From: Apostichopus japonicus
Lineage: Eukaryota > Echinodermata > Holothuroidea > Aspidochirotida > Stichopodidae
Reading direction: 5' to 3'
Assembly (NCBI RefSeq): GCF_037975245.1
Contig: NC_092563.1
Coordinates: forward strand, 18,591,594 to 18,655,593
DNA: 64,000 bases
Shown here: positions 1-15,200 of the stretch, piece after piece
Layout of the letters: each line of letters begins with the position of its first letter
Numbering within the stretch: the stretch's first letter is position 1
Translations under genes and position numbers: made by a program
Notes under the pieces: generated by a model
Seen by the model: only the letters and a program-made list of their open reading frames with translations
What the model was told of the DNA's origin: nothing
The model's database searches: none

Positions 1-1698
1 AGCGAGAATGCTTCTACTGAGGATGCAATGAAAGGCTTATTGGAGTTTACCATGTGTCTTAATTATTTAACTTCCTATCAAATATGGTGGCAATATGAAG
101 GACCTGTCATGGTTTTATATCTTCATAACTGATTTATTACATTGTCATATTCCCGTTATCAAGATAGGAACCTCACGTATCTAGAACAATATGATTTATA
201 CGACCCCATTGGATATTTTTTCCCGCAATGACATGTCAGCCTATACTCTCCCACGGAAGGGAAAATTGGAGGGGCGTCCCAATTTCTGAAGAAAACGATT
301 CAGTTTGAGAGAAAAAAAATACCGATTCGTTGAGTATACCATTATAGCACATATCTAGCTACACCAGATAAGCTTGTTTAACAAGATAGTTATAAATGTG
401 ATACATCAAATTGATACCATGAAAAAAATTAATAAAGAAAGAAAAAAAAAACACGTTTGCCTTCATTCTTGTGTGCAAGGTATATATATATGACGTGAGA
501 AATGTTATTTGTCTATTACTGTTACATATTTGTTTTAGAAAGGATATGGAATTTGCCGAGATATTTATAGATGTATTAATTTCATTAATTATGTAGACGT
601 TAATTTTTAATACAATTGGTATACTACAATATATATAACCCATTCATGCACTTTCGCAGACCTGCAAGCTTTTCAATTGACCCCATCCGATATTGTTCCT
701 TTATATACAGTGTAATATTCAGTATGTGATAACACATAGAATGTTCGCAATTCTATTTGAGCCGACTGTCAGGGCGAAGCAGATATATACCTATATTTAT
801 CATTACTGTTTGATGTAACGTAATTGGCATAGCGCCATAAATAGGACCCAGACGGAATGAATGACTGTTATTTTTCAACTGCCAACAATTGGCATTTGTT
901 TCACATTCTAAAATGTTAACTATACAATCCAAATTGTCGTGTATAAACTTGTATACGATTGTAATTCAACACGTGGTTTGGGTGTGTTTGCGTGTGTGCG
1001 TGTGTGTGTGTGTGTGGGGGGGGGGGGGGGTGTCGGTTTGTACTTTTGTGAAAAATGCCAGGAAGTGCCTTTTTCACAAACTAAAAGTGATCTTTATTTT
1101 GAAAATTACTAATATTTGAGTTTTGCAATATTAAAAAGAACTCGTTGTTGAAGATAAAGATTTTGCTACCTACTATATACTTAATTGCAAAGGAATATGT
1201 TGTACGGAGTAATAGAGGATTTATTTTGTCGGGAATTCGTGGGGACATTTTGTAGTTGGCACCTCAAATCAAAGTCACTTGTCTCACTGTTCCTCGAATT
1301 CGTAACATACCCCTCACCCTCAGTATCAATGATCTTCAGACGCCCTTGTCAGGCAAGTACCGTACTTGGCACAACATATTAACAATACTAGACAATATGA
1401 GCAGGTGCGTCCATGAGTTAATCCGCAGTATATATAAAGTGTAGTTGTTTGCCAATCTTAAGATTTTGGCTTCGCTTCAATGTAACAAGTTTCTATGAAA
1501 TGTATAAAACGTTCATTCTCGATCAACTATTCAAATACGATATCGAGTCACAATGTTTACATCGGTAAAGGCTAGAACGGCGACGTTTCATCAGGTAAAT
1601 CCCCCTTCTGACCAAGTTTACCATCAACTAATTTCATTGGATGAATAAGAGTGTACTATCCAATCACAGACAATATTATATCTTTCCCTCCTATACAG
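1..1698. other. Upstream flank of the ENTR1-like gene
   Basis: No gene recognised. Short open frames here are AT-rich and look like chance. A (GT)n run followed by a G homopolymer lies at about 981-1030. Any promoter or untranslated first exon is not identifiable from signals alone. Confidence 0.5.
981..1030. repeat. (GT)n/(G)n microsatellite
   Basis: A GTGT run is followed by an uninterrupted stretch of about 14 G. This is a simple repeat and no function is seen. Confidence 0.9.
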
Positions 1699-1909
1699 CG
1701 CCGTGTACGTGTGAAGATGGCTGAGGACGAAACTCAACAACAGCCGAAGGATAATCCCTATTCTTTCAACTCTTTCGTTACAAGGGGTTCTCAAAATTTT
1801 GACGAAGTCGGTGACAGAAATCTATCAAACGAGACAAAAGATGCTCATAGCCGCTTCTCTTACCAAGAGAAGAGCAATTCAGCAAAGATCGTCGACCTGT
1901 TCGCGGAAG
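1699..1909 (+). CDS. ENTR1: ENTR1-like exon 1 (start codon at 1717)
   Basis: Coding part is 1717-1909 (64 codons plus one base), ending at the donor GAAG|GTACGG. It encodes the first NPY motif (residues 13-15) in an acidic, polar context. Just upstream, TTTCCCTCCTATACAG at 1683-1698 looks like a 3' splice site. An untranslated first exon may therefore lie further upstream, in which case this exon starts at 1699. The promoter is not identified. Confidence 0.75.
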
Positions 1910-4703
1910 GTACGGTTCTAGGCCTATTACTTATAAGTGACTAGCCTAGGCTAGTAATTGGTAAGGCATAACGAACACACAACTTTAATGTTAGGATGTC
2001 GGGCCTAGTTTAGTGTATCTATTTTGTGTAAACGTTTCAATTACATTAAGCCTAAGTTAAAGGTAGTCTGGGTTTTAGAGTGTTACTTCGCCAAGGATAG
2101 GCATGTTACTTAGTAGCATTATGATTTGCATAGTAAGCAAATTTATCAGGGTAGGCACAGGTCTGTTGCAATGTTCAAACTAAGTAAGGTCAGTGATGTT
2201 CAGTAAGTACTACTACAGACAGTACAAGCTCACTAATTAACTTAAATACACTTGGACACACCAACCAAGAAAGCTACGTTTAATAGCTCTACTGGCTAAA
2301 AGTGAAACCCACCTTAAAATTTTCCATACCCCTGGCCTAAGTTGGCATACCCTTGAAAGCATTGCATTTTCACAGTGTTTCGTATCACTGTTGTTGTAGA
2401 CCTGTGCGCAATTGGTTTATCAGACAGAATTTATAATAATTTTCCTCCATTTTTATCTATTTGAGCTTTTAATTTGACAAAATCATTCCGACGGTTACAA
2501 TTTTTTACTGTGAACTTCCTTAATTTGCAAGGCAGTACGTTGAAGTTTAAGATATAGGCCCTATAGTAAAGTTACTCTGTTTGGTGGTGTCGTCTTTATT
2601 AAAAATTCATTAAATATACACGTTGAGTGCTTATGTGGCATATTAATGAACTGTGGTTATTTTCTGGGACTGCCAAATTTTGCAACAACTTAAAACTTAG
2701 CAGTGGTGCCTGCACCTTGCTCATGTTCAACACAATTAACTTAGAACTGCGGTTTTCACCAAATTTGCCAAGGTTTAGCTAGTATAGGTCATATGAAGGG
2801 TGATTCATTCAAGGTTTGAGTGTTTAAAGCACAGATTCATGAATGTCAAACAGGTTAAGTGGATCATTTTTACCTATTATCAGAAGTTACGGTGCAGACA
2901 TTAATGGTAGTCGGGAACCTCAATTATGCTACAAAACTGCAAGCTGGACCCTACTCACACTCATATGCCCTAAGAGATACTGTACCTAAAATACTACAAG
3001 CAAATGACAAGGTACTGCGGACTAAATTACAGGTGGCGAACAAAAAGCCTTACAGAGCAATTTATGAGTACATTATTTGTCTTGAATCGTAAGGTGCAGT
3101 AAGGTGCAATGCTTGGGATACTACACAAGTATGGTATCAAATCTTGTTGGCTTCCCAGTTTAACAGAAAACGGTTAAGCATAGAAAGTTCATACAACAAA
3201 CATGGCTTGATGTGTCAACCTACTGTACGTAAAGTACTTAACCAATGGATGCAATCAATGACCATAGGTGGATGAAATGGATCCAGTCCTATAATATCTC
3301 TGCTTGGGAAACATGCTCTTTATAAAGACAATGTAATTACAGTCTTGTAGCCTTTATCTTTCATGATATGCCCTCCCCCCCACCACTCACTACCTCCTCT
3401 CTTTCCTTCCTCCACAAGAGCTTACAGTTTGTGACAACATTGATTTTATCTCTAGAAGTGTTTTGCAGACTGTATGAAGTTTCACATGATAAAATTAAAC
3501 ACTGGATTAATCAATGGAAGTGTTTTCCAGACTGTGTGAATTATACTATCATCTCAGAGGAAGAGCTACGACATAAAGCAGGAAATTTGACTACTTTCCT
3601 GGGAATAAGTTTTGATTATTGGATGTACACCCTGCATTATACTGTATCAGCCATTGGTAACTGAGTTGAGATGGTAATCAGTCTATTATCAGCAGGCCAC
3701 ATCTGTGGGATTGTTTTTGTTACCATAGGGTTAACATGCGAATACAAGGAATATATTCATGTATTTGTGATATAGATGCAATTATAACTGAAGGACAGGC
3801 CAGTGAAACAAAGGCCAGTAAAACAAAAGGAGATGGTTCAACAACTGTAAAGAAATTTTTTCCCAAAAACCATGTTTAGATTGAAAAGTAAGTTACGGTC
3901 TACACATACAGAGATCTATGCAGTTATAATTATCAGGATAACAGCGTCGTAAATGAAAGTCAGGCCCTTAAAAGTCTGACTATATACACATCCTGTCATT
4001 ATCCTCAAATAAACTTAATAATTTAATTTCAGCAAACATCTTTTTCTTCAGATCTGTTACTGTTGGTAGCCTTCATTCCCATCATCGTGACGAGAAGTCT
4101 GCATTTTGATCAGTAGATAATTAGATACCCAATTAATGTGCTATCACAAAGAATGAGCAGACCGTTGAAGGAATAAACATGTATTTGTTAGTCTGCATCT
4201 ATAGCAACACACCTGCATGCTCCATTTTCACTGTTAATACAAAATATATAATTTGATTGATTGGTTTATTGATTGTGAGTTACTTTGCAGTATAAGGGCC
4301 TAAAAGAAGCCTGCACACACTCTGTCAACACACTGTGCACCTTTTATGGAAACGCAATACAATTTTTTTTCTTGCGGGTTTTTGAATTTTTCTCTGGGAC
4401 GGGTGAAAGCGATATAACTTATGTGAAATGGTGGAATCATTGTAGCTTTTTTCAAAATGATGAATCCAGATTCATTTCCCATCAGAATCTTGCATCTGCA
4501 TCGATTCTTTCATGATTTTATCAAAACAATTGACACTTTTTATGCCTCAGCTGCCAAAAACATTGCGGGGACAGCATCACTGACCAACCTGTAAGATCTG
4601 TGTGTTCATTCTTATCTCTCTTTTTATCGTCATTTCTGTTTTTATTTTCATAACTGTTGTATATTATTTTGTGATTTGATATTCAGTGGACAACTGGACG
4701 GGA

Positions 4704-4736
<33 letters not shown>

Positions 4737-7700
4737 GCCTTGATATGCAGATATTTGTGAGGTCAAAGGTTGGCTAAAATGCAAGCTAAAATTTGTGTTC
4801 TCTTCTTTTTACAGAGGATGAAGTAGACGACGATGACAACCCATTTTCTTACAAAGAGTTCGTCAAAAAGGAGAAGAGAGTAGGAATTTATATCTCTGAA
4901 GGAGATGGAGAATCTGATGAGATGGTAAGAAGGTGGTCATTGAGTGATGTTTTGGAAAGCAAAATTGGGAGAGAAAAAAGGCTCTGTTTGCCTCATGAAG
5001 TAAGCCATTTTAAATACTGTAGTCTGCCAAGTGTATTGGAGCCACAGTGAATTTTAAAATGGCAGGGCTCATTTTGAAGAAAATTTTAAGGTTGTCCTTT
5101 GGACAACCTTGCCTTCATATTTGGTTGTCTGCAGGAATTTTTGGTTGTCCAAATGGAAGCAAGTTTGGATTTTTAAATTACTACAGTGTATCGATGTAGC
5201 CTTGTAGGTGAGTACGGTAACGTTAGGCTACGCAGGCCTAGTCTATCGGCCCGAGGCTTTAGTCTTACTCTTAGTGACTAGTCTGGACTTTGCCAAAATC
5301 TTGGACAGAACTGTAGTCTAGAGTTATAGACATTTTATGTGGTGTGTGGCACTGTTCACGATTAATCATGTTGGGTTGTGGGAATTCTCTGGTTGTGAAA
5401 AATTAATCATTTCCAGAGACAGAGGGTAAGCCCCGGGTATACAGCACGTTAGTGTTGGGCAATATTTGCTTTTTACCGTTACAATGGATAATTAAAAAAT
5501 TATCGCGGTATATCCGTAATAACAAAAAAATTTCCTCCATCCAAAAACATTGATTCAAAGCATTAAAGATAATAGGTATTCAGGAATAGGACGGTGAGGT
5601 TGAGTCAGCAAGAGGGACTGAATGTTAGATGCATTTTGATGAAGTCTTTGCAAAGTACTGATTAGTAATAAAGGCAACCATGAACATCGCTAGCATCAAG
5701 TTAGAAAGGTCGCAAAAAGATTACATTGTATGGTTGTTTTCTGATAGCATGGTTATTGTAAGGTACATCAACAATTGCTACATTCCTAACCTGCCATTTC
5801 CTCTTTCTGTGAAGATCAGAATTGAAAAAAAGAAGAGAAACAGTATCTTGTCATTTGGGATAGAATTTATACAGTAGTTGGTAAGATGATTTTGAATAGC
5901 CCCCTCTTCTAAACTTTGCATAGTTCCCTCTGTATGAATTTTAATAGCCCCCTCTCTGTAATGGTGAAATACCATTATTTATGTACTGCACTTGAATGGA
6001 CCTGGGATAAATGGGTACCAGTACAAAATGGACGTGTCACTTTGAAAATGTTCTATTACTTAAACAAATTCTTGTTTCATTGCTCTGGAGTGTGTTTTTC
6101 TAACTGTTGCTGGCTTTATTGATCAATGTTTTTTGATACTTATTGCCAAAAAAAACAAAAAAACAAAACAAACCCATTCGGTTCACTTTTTTCATTGATC
6201 GTCTGTTAATTAGCAGAATCCACTGTACTGTAGCTTAGCTTGACGCTAGTCAAAGCAAGTTTGAGCTGCTAAAGATCTCTAAGGGGGGGGGGGGGTGGGA
6301 GAGGGGCACGACAAGTTTTTTTTTCAAACTAATATTCAGTAAGTGTAAAGGCCTTATTAATGTTTCCATTTGATATCTAAAATAATTCTATCACTGCAGC
6401 TACGTATAAGTTACATGAATACAGAAAGTAAATTTGACTTTCCCTTCATTAGTTTAAATAAACTTGACTAGCCAAGCTAGTGGTCTGCATTGAACATGAA
6501 TATGAGAGTTTAGTATAAATTTTGTTTATTTACTGTGCTTCTCTAATATCTGTCTTGACTATATAAAAAGGTGGAGACGAATTTAGAACTAGAGCTAATT
6601 TTAAGGATGTTTTTCATCTTTTGACAAGTTTGGACTTCTACTGGATCGAGAAGTTTAATAAGTCAGATTTGGAATTAAGCCTACAATTTGGTGGAACAAC
6701 TTTGGAAACTGAACCAGAGTTTAAATGTGTCAGATTTAGACTTGGACCTGGTGTTTAATGTGTGAAATTTGGACTGAGGGTTATATTAACATAAATTCTC
6801 CAAGAATTTGAGAATCAGAATGTAGACATTGATATGGATAAGAGTAAAGGGGTTTATTTAAACATAACATGAGGTAGCTTGCTTGGATTGACGAGTGAAG
6901 TTAAGGAGGCTCAGGTCAGTTTAAATTAATTTAGACTAATACAAATAGCCCAGTTCAGTTTAAATTAATTTAGACTAAAACAGATAGCTAATGATAGCTA
7001 ATTAGTCAGGGTGAATTAAGGTATTAAAGGTATACATGAAATCCTTTTATCAATTTACTTTAAACAGAATTATAATCAGTTATTTTACAAATTTATGAAA
7101 ATGGCTTTATACTCACAGGGTTAATCAATTATTGCCTGTATAGTATTGTGGGATGAAAGAGAAAGGGGGGGGGGCAGGGGGGGAGAACAAGAGAAATGAG
7201 GTTTCTTTTACACACAGATCTCCAGAGGTTTATCCAGGTTAACATACAGTATATAATATATCAATGCAAATTTCCATTTTCCTGTGAAACAAGAACGATC
7301 ACAGCTCGGGGGAAATTTTTGGTTTCCCTCGTTAGCATTTGCTAGTTCATTGCATATTCATGAGTGTTCATTAGTCGGTCTTTAAAATGAGGAAATTAAC
7401 ACTGTCACCATCAGTAGGTTATAGACCGACTGGAAGGATAAACTAAAGCAAAGAATGGTCGGTCAAGGATTGTTAACGGTACATCGTATGTAACGGGTGA
7501 CTTCTGAATACCAGTACCCGTAGGCTGTGCGGTTGGATGACAGATTTTTTTACAAGTAATTTTTATAATATCTAAAAATAGACATTTGTCAGGTAAGGTT
7601 TGGTTTGCTTGATGGGAACAGGACAGTGTGCCTATCCTGTCATCCTTATTGCATCAGGTGAGTTCATTGTTTGATGATAGTCTGTAGAATTATTTTCTTC

Positions 7701-10700
7701 TGTACATGTCAATTTATTCTTCACCTGAAGTACCATGTAAGCTTTTACAGTGTTGTATATCCCAGGTAGGTAGACTGGGGGTCATCTAAAAGTCAAGATG
7801 TTTGCAAGGACTTAAAAATAAGAGTGATAAATAATATTTTAAGGGATCACTTCTCTAGTATCTTGGTACACTAGTGTGGTTTCATTTGAGTTGAATTAAG
7901 CCTGGGACACTACGTGGTTATGTTCCCAACTCCCCCTTCCTCCCCTCCCTCCCCCTCCCTCCCCCCTCCCCCTCCCTCAAGTTTATTTGCTCTTTGGCTT
8001 GTGATGCTTGATGTGTGTGGGGTTTTTCACTCATTTGCAATTATTGAATACATTGGCAAATGTACTGCATTGCATTTTTACGCTATACATTTTTGAGAAT
8101 TGCATTGCAAATGATGCGATACTTGCTAAATCGAACACTGACTGGTACCCAATAGTACAATAGAACAATAGTACACTGCTGGGTTGTATTCCCCTCCACA
8201 TGTGATTAATCATCCAAGAACCACTTGGATTCTCAAAACTTGGCTGGAAGACAGCAAAACAAGCCTATTTTTTATTTTGAAGGTATCTCTAATGATGGGT
8301 TTGACCTAACTGTTTTGCAATCTACAAAATTTTGTCATTCATGTTTTGGCATGTATGATACACTTACAGGTCGTACAAAGACCTTGGAGTAATGTTCAAT
8401 GTTTAATGTTGAACTTCAAGTAATGTTTATCTGTTATAGTAACTCCATAGTGCATGTTGATATGATACTTTATACAGTACCTCCACTCTTGGAGTACACT
8501 ATAGTACATGTTCCATTCAATGCATCTCTTCACTTTATTATTTGCGAGTGTGTTATTGTGATAGGTATATATTATACTGATTTCAGACATTTTGAAGTGA
8601 CTTGTGTGAGGCAAATGAAATACAAGGACTTGAGTAGGGCAAATTGAATGCAATGACTTGTGTAGGGCAAATTAGGGCAAATAGAAAACAATGACATGAG
8701 TAGTGCAAGCTGAATATAATGACTTGAGTCTACATGGAACATCAAATACAATGACTTGAGTAGGGCAAATGGAATACAATGACTTGAGTAGGGCAAATTG
8801 AAAACAATGACTTGGGTAGGACAAATTGAATGCAATGACTTGGGTAGGGCAAATGGAATACAATGATTTGAGTAGGGCAAATAGAAAACAATGACTTGAG
8901 TAGTGCAAGCTGAAAATAATGACTTGAGTCTACAGGGAACACCAAATACAATGACTTTAGTAGGGCAAATGGAATACAATAACTTGAGTAGGGCAAATGG
9001 AATACAATGACTTTAGTAAGGCAAATGGAATACAATGATTTGAGTAGGGCAAATAGAAAACAATGACTTGAGTAGTGCAAGCTGAAAATAATGACTTGAG
9101 TCTACAGGGAACACCAAATACAATGACTTTAGTAGGGCAAATGGAATACAATAACTTGAGTAGGGCAAATGGAATACAATGACTTTAGTAAGGCAAATCG
9201 AATATAATGACTTGAGTAGGGCAAATCGAATGCAATGTATTGAGTAAGGCAAATCAAATATTATGACTTGAGTAGGGCAAATCCAATACAATGATTTGAG
9301 TAGGGCACATCGAATACAATTACTTGAGTAGGGCAAATCGAATACAGTGTGTGCACAATGTGAACTCTTTACTCTATGATAATATATCCTTTATGATATA
9401 TAAAGTTGATGTTCATATATATGCGTGTAACTATAACATTGATATGCTGTACATTACCTAAAGCAGTATTTAATCTTTTGGACTAGTAGTAATTTGTCTT
9501 TTATAGGGAATGAATGTTAAGAATTAAGTAGGCTTTAATTGTTAACTTGTAATTTAGAAATGAAAGTTCAGAATTGATGTGAAAGAAACTCTGTGCATGG
9601 TGTTTAGAAAGAATGAATACAGTAATATTACCTTGGAGTTTAGAAAGAATGAATACAGTGATACCTTGTAGTTTAAAAAGAATAAATGCAGTGATTTGAC
9701 CTTGAAGTTTTATAATCATAATAATAATAATAATATTCAGCAGTTATTTTTATGATGCTTAAGCGACCACAAATGTTGGAGAAACCCACAAGGGTTTGAA
9801 AGAATGAATACAGTGATATGACCTAGGAGTTTAGAAAGAATGAATACAGTGATATGACCTTGGAGTTTAGAAAGAATGAACACAGTGATACTTTGGAGTT
9901 TAGGAAGAATGATTGGAATACTAAAAGTCAAATTGACAGTATATATCACAGCATGCTGTATACGAGTATTGGGTTGGGCAAGTAGGAAGAAGTCTGTGTA
10001 CTTATCTTTGGAAACTTTCCTGCAACTTCTTACGAGCAGTAAAAAGATTTCTGAAAAGAAAATGTTGTCAAGAATCCATCTGTATTAAGCATGACACCCA
10101 TGGTACCACCTTCCAAATTAATTGAAATTTGTAATGGCTCACAATACATGTTATCCATGCGAGTGTAAGAGATGAAGGCAGTTTTAAAACCTGTATTGCA
10201 TGAAGAGAGAATCTCTACTTTGCTTTAAATACAATGATATTTGCTGAATTATCCCAACTGTATCTAAATAACTCCAAGAGTACAGGTGACAATGCATTCA
10301 TCTTCAAAGATTCATTTCTTGATTATTCCTCCATCTCAAAACTCATCTTCCAGTTGCCATAAATGAGGCCAATAAATGAGCTGGAAGAAATCAGAAAAAC
10401 CCCCCAAAAAACAAAGTTATGAAACAGTTGAAAACTTAACAAAACGAGCTAAGAATAGAAACATGACATCAGATATATAACTGTGGGACCGTGATGAAGA
10501 TTACATGTGTCAGTGGATGCTGACGTCACCACGGCGACAGTCATCTGAGAGGATGCTGACAATTAGTTTGTCCTGTCCTGTGGCATTTTTCGCTCCTTCA
10601 AAGAGGATATTATGATAATGGGGAAGGTATCGCTGGCTATCATTGGGTCTATGACGTACCAAATTTTGTTTATATCTTGTCAAGAATTCATTTATATACA

Positions 10701-12192
10701 GGTGTAGGTTAGCTCTTGGACAATTAAGTACTGCTTTGTGCATTCAAAAGTCTTTTTAATTTAATACAAAAGTGGTTTGATTGGATTTTAATGAAATATT
10801 CCAATTTCTTACCAAGTTAACAGTCATTTAATATTCATGTAAAATTGGATCATCTCTGTATATCTACATTAACTTAAAGGGGTAGATGTGGTTACAACCA
10901 TCTTATGTACCCTAAGTTAGCAAGCTATGAACGTTTCCTAAGCACCATGTCAAAACCAACAGCCGGAGCAGCATTAAAACCTCCTGCAACCAGGCTGAAA
11001 TCAATATCAAAGAAAAGACCAACAGTGACTCTTGTGTGAAATTGCATGTCACCAAACATGACATGCTACGCAACTTGGCTGGCCCCTCGCAGTGTGCTAC
11101 AGTCCCCCTCACGGCCTCACCCCCGCCCCCCAATGTTCTAATTTTTCACAGTGCCCAATTCAAAGGAGAAAATGTAGTAACGTGTTCAATGTACTTTAAT
11201 GTTAGTTGGCAGACCGCTGGATGCTTTGTCTCTGGAGATAAGTTTATCATATCTCCAGGTGCCATTCCAGTGGATAGAGTAACAGCGTCGGTCAAAGTTC
11301 AAGGTGCACTGTATCTTAGCAACTGTAATCCAATTATGTTTTCTGAGGCTGAAAAGTATACCTACTGTATATAAGAGACATATTATGTATGTATGTATGT
11401 AGTAAGCAAACAACAGAAGTAAGCAAAAACTGGGACATATTGTGTCATGGGAGTCGAGTCTTCAATCGCTCAATTTTTGCGAAAGGGGCAAAACTAGTAA
11501 CTTGTGATGATGTGATTGTAACAACCCAAAAAAAGAGAAAAAACCCAAGACAGAGTAGAAATGGAATATTTGCCTTTTTTTTCAGAAAACTTTGATGCTA
11601 AACTTATATGTTTCGACAGATGATGTTGGAAACTAATTTTTAAATTTATTTTTGCCGGCTGAAAAATTGCTAAAAACTTTTTCAAGAGTACTTTCAGACC
11701 AATTTTTTCCCCCTTAGAAACGTGGGGTGTCCAATTAGTTATTTAAATGCCCTCAGTGACGAAAAAGAGACATTTCAATATGTGAGTAAAATGCATAGAC
11801 CTTTAACTTTCAAGATGTGTGTGGCCATTATTTGACTTTTCTAGCACATTTGGGGGCAGTACCAGTCAAAGATATTTTCGTGGGAAGAGAACATTCACCT
11901 GGCGCCGATCGCCATACCCAATGTTCAGATGGTACGGTCAGTAAGGAGCACCGAAGACTAAAGTCGATCCCTTTAAACATCTCGTTTACGTCACGAAAAA
12001 GATTGAGTCATATCTAAATCGGAGAGCTGTCACCTAGGTTTTATAGATTTCAAGGTAACTTGGCAGAGTTACAGAGAGAGGAAGTAGGAATTGATAATTA
12101 CACGATTTCACACCACAGTCAAGAAGGCCCACCGAATAGATACCCGCCACAGTGTATACGTATAGTCCTATATATTGCACTTATATATACAC

Positions 12193-12231
<39 letters not shown>

Positions 12232-15200
12232 TATATAAAGGCGGTCGAAACTCGGGAATGACGGATGTAAGAGTAATGAGTCGCAGGTGAACTCTATATG
12301 GAAAGTCTAATCTGGGTGCAGTCTCACCCTAAACAGGACGTTTGATTAATATCCCCCGATCCGATCACAAGGATACTGGGAATTTGCTGCGTGCTGTCGT
12401 GCGGTAAATGAGTCTTTGGAACATGTTTACGGTGGCACTATGAAAGAGAAAAAGTTTACTTTTGGTGGTAAAATCAAGATTTTGAAAAAAGCATGGGGAA
12501 CATCTGGATCGGCCAGCAAACAGAACAACAACGCTGAGGTACAGTAGATTCAATCGTGGCATTTGTAAATTTGTAAAATGTGTGGTTACAGTACTTAGTA
12601 GAATTATACTGCAGCTATGAGCTGCTGGTGGTGGTGGTGATATTACAGTAAACAGAAATATTTTTTTTTGCCGTGTGTTGCAATGGGTTTCGTACAGAAT
12701 TACAGTTAATTCACTGTTTATTGTATATATATATGGAAGTTAGGACTGCTCAGTTTGTAAAGTTTGTAATGTTTGTATACAGATTGTATATCGCGTTAAA
12801 GTTGATAATTTAATATTGTGTAAAAGTTAAGTTGGCCTGACGTTTCAATCCTAGCAGGGTCTTCTCTTGTATTTCAGCCTCTGCAGAAGATCCTGCTAGG
12901 ATTGAAACGTCAGGCCAACTTACTTTTACACATTCTCTTACACAGGCTCTTTAGTGGATATAGGCAGTTTGCTAACAGTTTTGTTTTATTTTGATAATTT
13001 AATAAGACTAGGTTTAAGAGAGCAGGATCACATATATATGGCAGTAGGTGAATTAACTGTTGCGTCCATGCTCCAAGAAGGAGTGTTTCATTTGTTGTCA
13101 GAGATTGGTTATTATTTCTTCAAAGTTCTCAATTGCTTGCAGTGGATTCTCTCTGTACTGTACTTAACAGTTAGTATCTATGGTAACTGAAATAATATAC
13201 ATCTTGCCGAAACATGATTGAACTTTTCATGTTTAAAGTTGGAGATATCGTTCTGTATCCTTCAAAGTAAGTTTACCGGTTTTTCGTTGGAATACCTGTC
13301 GTCAAGTTTGTAGCTCTGACCGGAATATAATTTACAGTACATTGTTCAAAGGTCATTTTGTCATTAATGTATTTGTTGCTGCTATAATAATAACAATAAT
13401 AATAATTGAGACTTATATAGCACCAAATCAGTAGACAAAATTCACTGCTCAAGGCGCTTTACAAAGAAAGCAGATTAATTTACAAAAGAACAAGTGAAAA
13501 GATGGGTCTTAAGTAGACTTTTGAATGTAGAAAGTTTAGAGCAAGTTGGAATGTGATCTGGTAACTTTTTTCCAGAGATAAGAGCCAGAGTATTCGAAGC
13601 TTCTGTAACCATAGGTCTTCAAGCGTGGTTTAGGAACAGTTAAATACAGATTGTTGGGGGAACGAAGTGTGAGAGTTGGAATACATGGCAAGACAAGTTG
13701 CGACAGGTATACAGGCCGTTCCCGATGATAAGCACAAAAGGTGAGAAGAAGTAGTTTATACTGAATTCTGAAGCTGATAGGGAGCTAATGAAGTTCCTTC
13801 AGAAGTGGAGTCGTTCGGCATTTTCTTCCCTTCCTTTTCATTATACGGGCAGCGATGTTTTGGATGTTTTGAAGTCTATGTTTAATATCTAGGATCAGTT
13901 TCTGGATCATAATTTTAACTGAGTGTATGCGTACAGTCAGTTTGTTCTGAGCCAATCATGTGTGTTGAGCAGACTGACTGACTGCTGTATGGTTTTTCAC
14001 ACTATACTGCAAAGAAGTCCTGCAGTCACTGAAAGTACAGTAATTTCAAGACTGTACATTATTCCTAAGACTTCTGTTTCAATATTTCTCACTAGAACAG
14101 ACCCACTAAATCGGCTGAGGATATCATTTCTTAATCATTGGTCTATAAATGTTTATTGCCTGTGTAGATGTCAGCTCCCGCCTAGGTACGAAATTTTTGA
14201 CCAGATGTATTTCTCTATCTCATCATATAGAAGGCCTGTACACATGTGTACATTTATCATTGAAAGATAATTATGTGATAACTTGATACTAGAGGGATTA
14301 ACATACTACAGACCTATACATGACCATACTGTGGATATTTTCTGTGACTGACAGTGGGTGTTTTTACCAAATTTGTGAAAAAAGTTACAACTTAACTAAA
14401 TTTCACTTCTAACAACTATTGTAAATATAAACAGTAGTAGCCTTTGGAGGCATCTGTAATGGTCTAACTTGTGGTTTCAATTTTGTTTTTTGGTTTGTTA
14501 AGAACTGATGAGAATACATAAAATACATGTCCAATTAATGATTTGTTTATGAGAAATACTGTATCTGTACAAAAAAGATTTGTTTGTACATCAATTGGTA
14601 ATTGAAGGTGTACAATATGTACATATTGTTTGGGTACAAAATAAGGAGTATATATTCCTTATTTGTCTATTGTGAGTCATATCATATTTCTCTGCTTTGT
14701 ATAATAATATTTTCTTTTGGAGTACATTTGGATTTCCTTTAAAATGGACGACTGAAATTTAATCGAAGGCCGCACGTTGCCCGTCTGGGCAATACTGTAC
14801 GTGGTACAATGGGTTAGCATCTATAGTAATTGTTGGAAAGATATAAAGACAAGTCAAAGAACACAAACATAATGATTTAACATGTTGTGTGGGGGAGGGG
14901 GAGACATGCAATTTTAGGCCCTTTTAGCATAATATAATATTAAATAATAATAATGTAAAGGGCATTGCACAAGTTACACGTCTTAGGTTTTCATGTTCTG
15001 ATGATAATGTCATATTGTATAGCCAATCCATAGCAGGGGGGGGTGGGTGTTTCGAGGGGGATGGGGCCCTAAATGTTTCCCTGCCTTAAAACTCAAACTG
15101 GCTGCATAAAAATCTAAATTGGCTAGATTGCACAAGACTATTAAATACCATTTATATGCAATAGATATATTCCAAACTTTGGGAAAGAATAATGCTAAAA

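Noticed and set aside
8572-9336. Several overlapping minus-strand open frames rich in SLYSICPTQVIVF-like repeats
   Set aside because: They derive from the 28-bp minisatellite. No start context, domain or splice structure.
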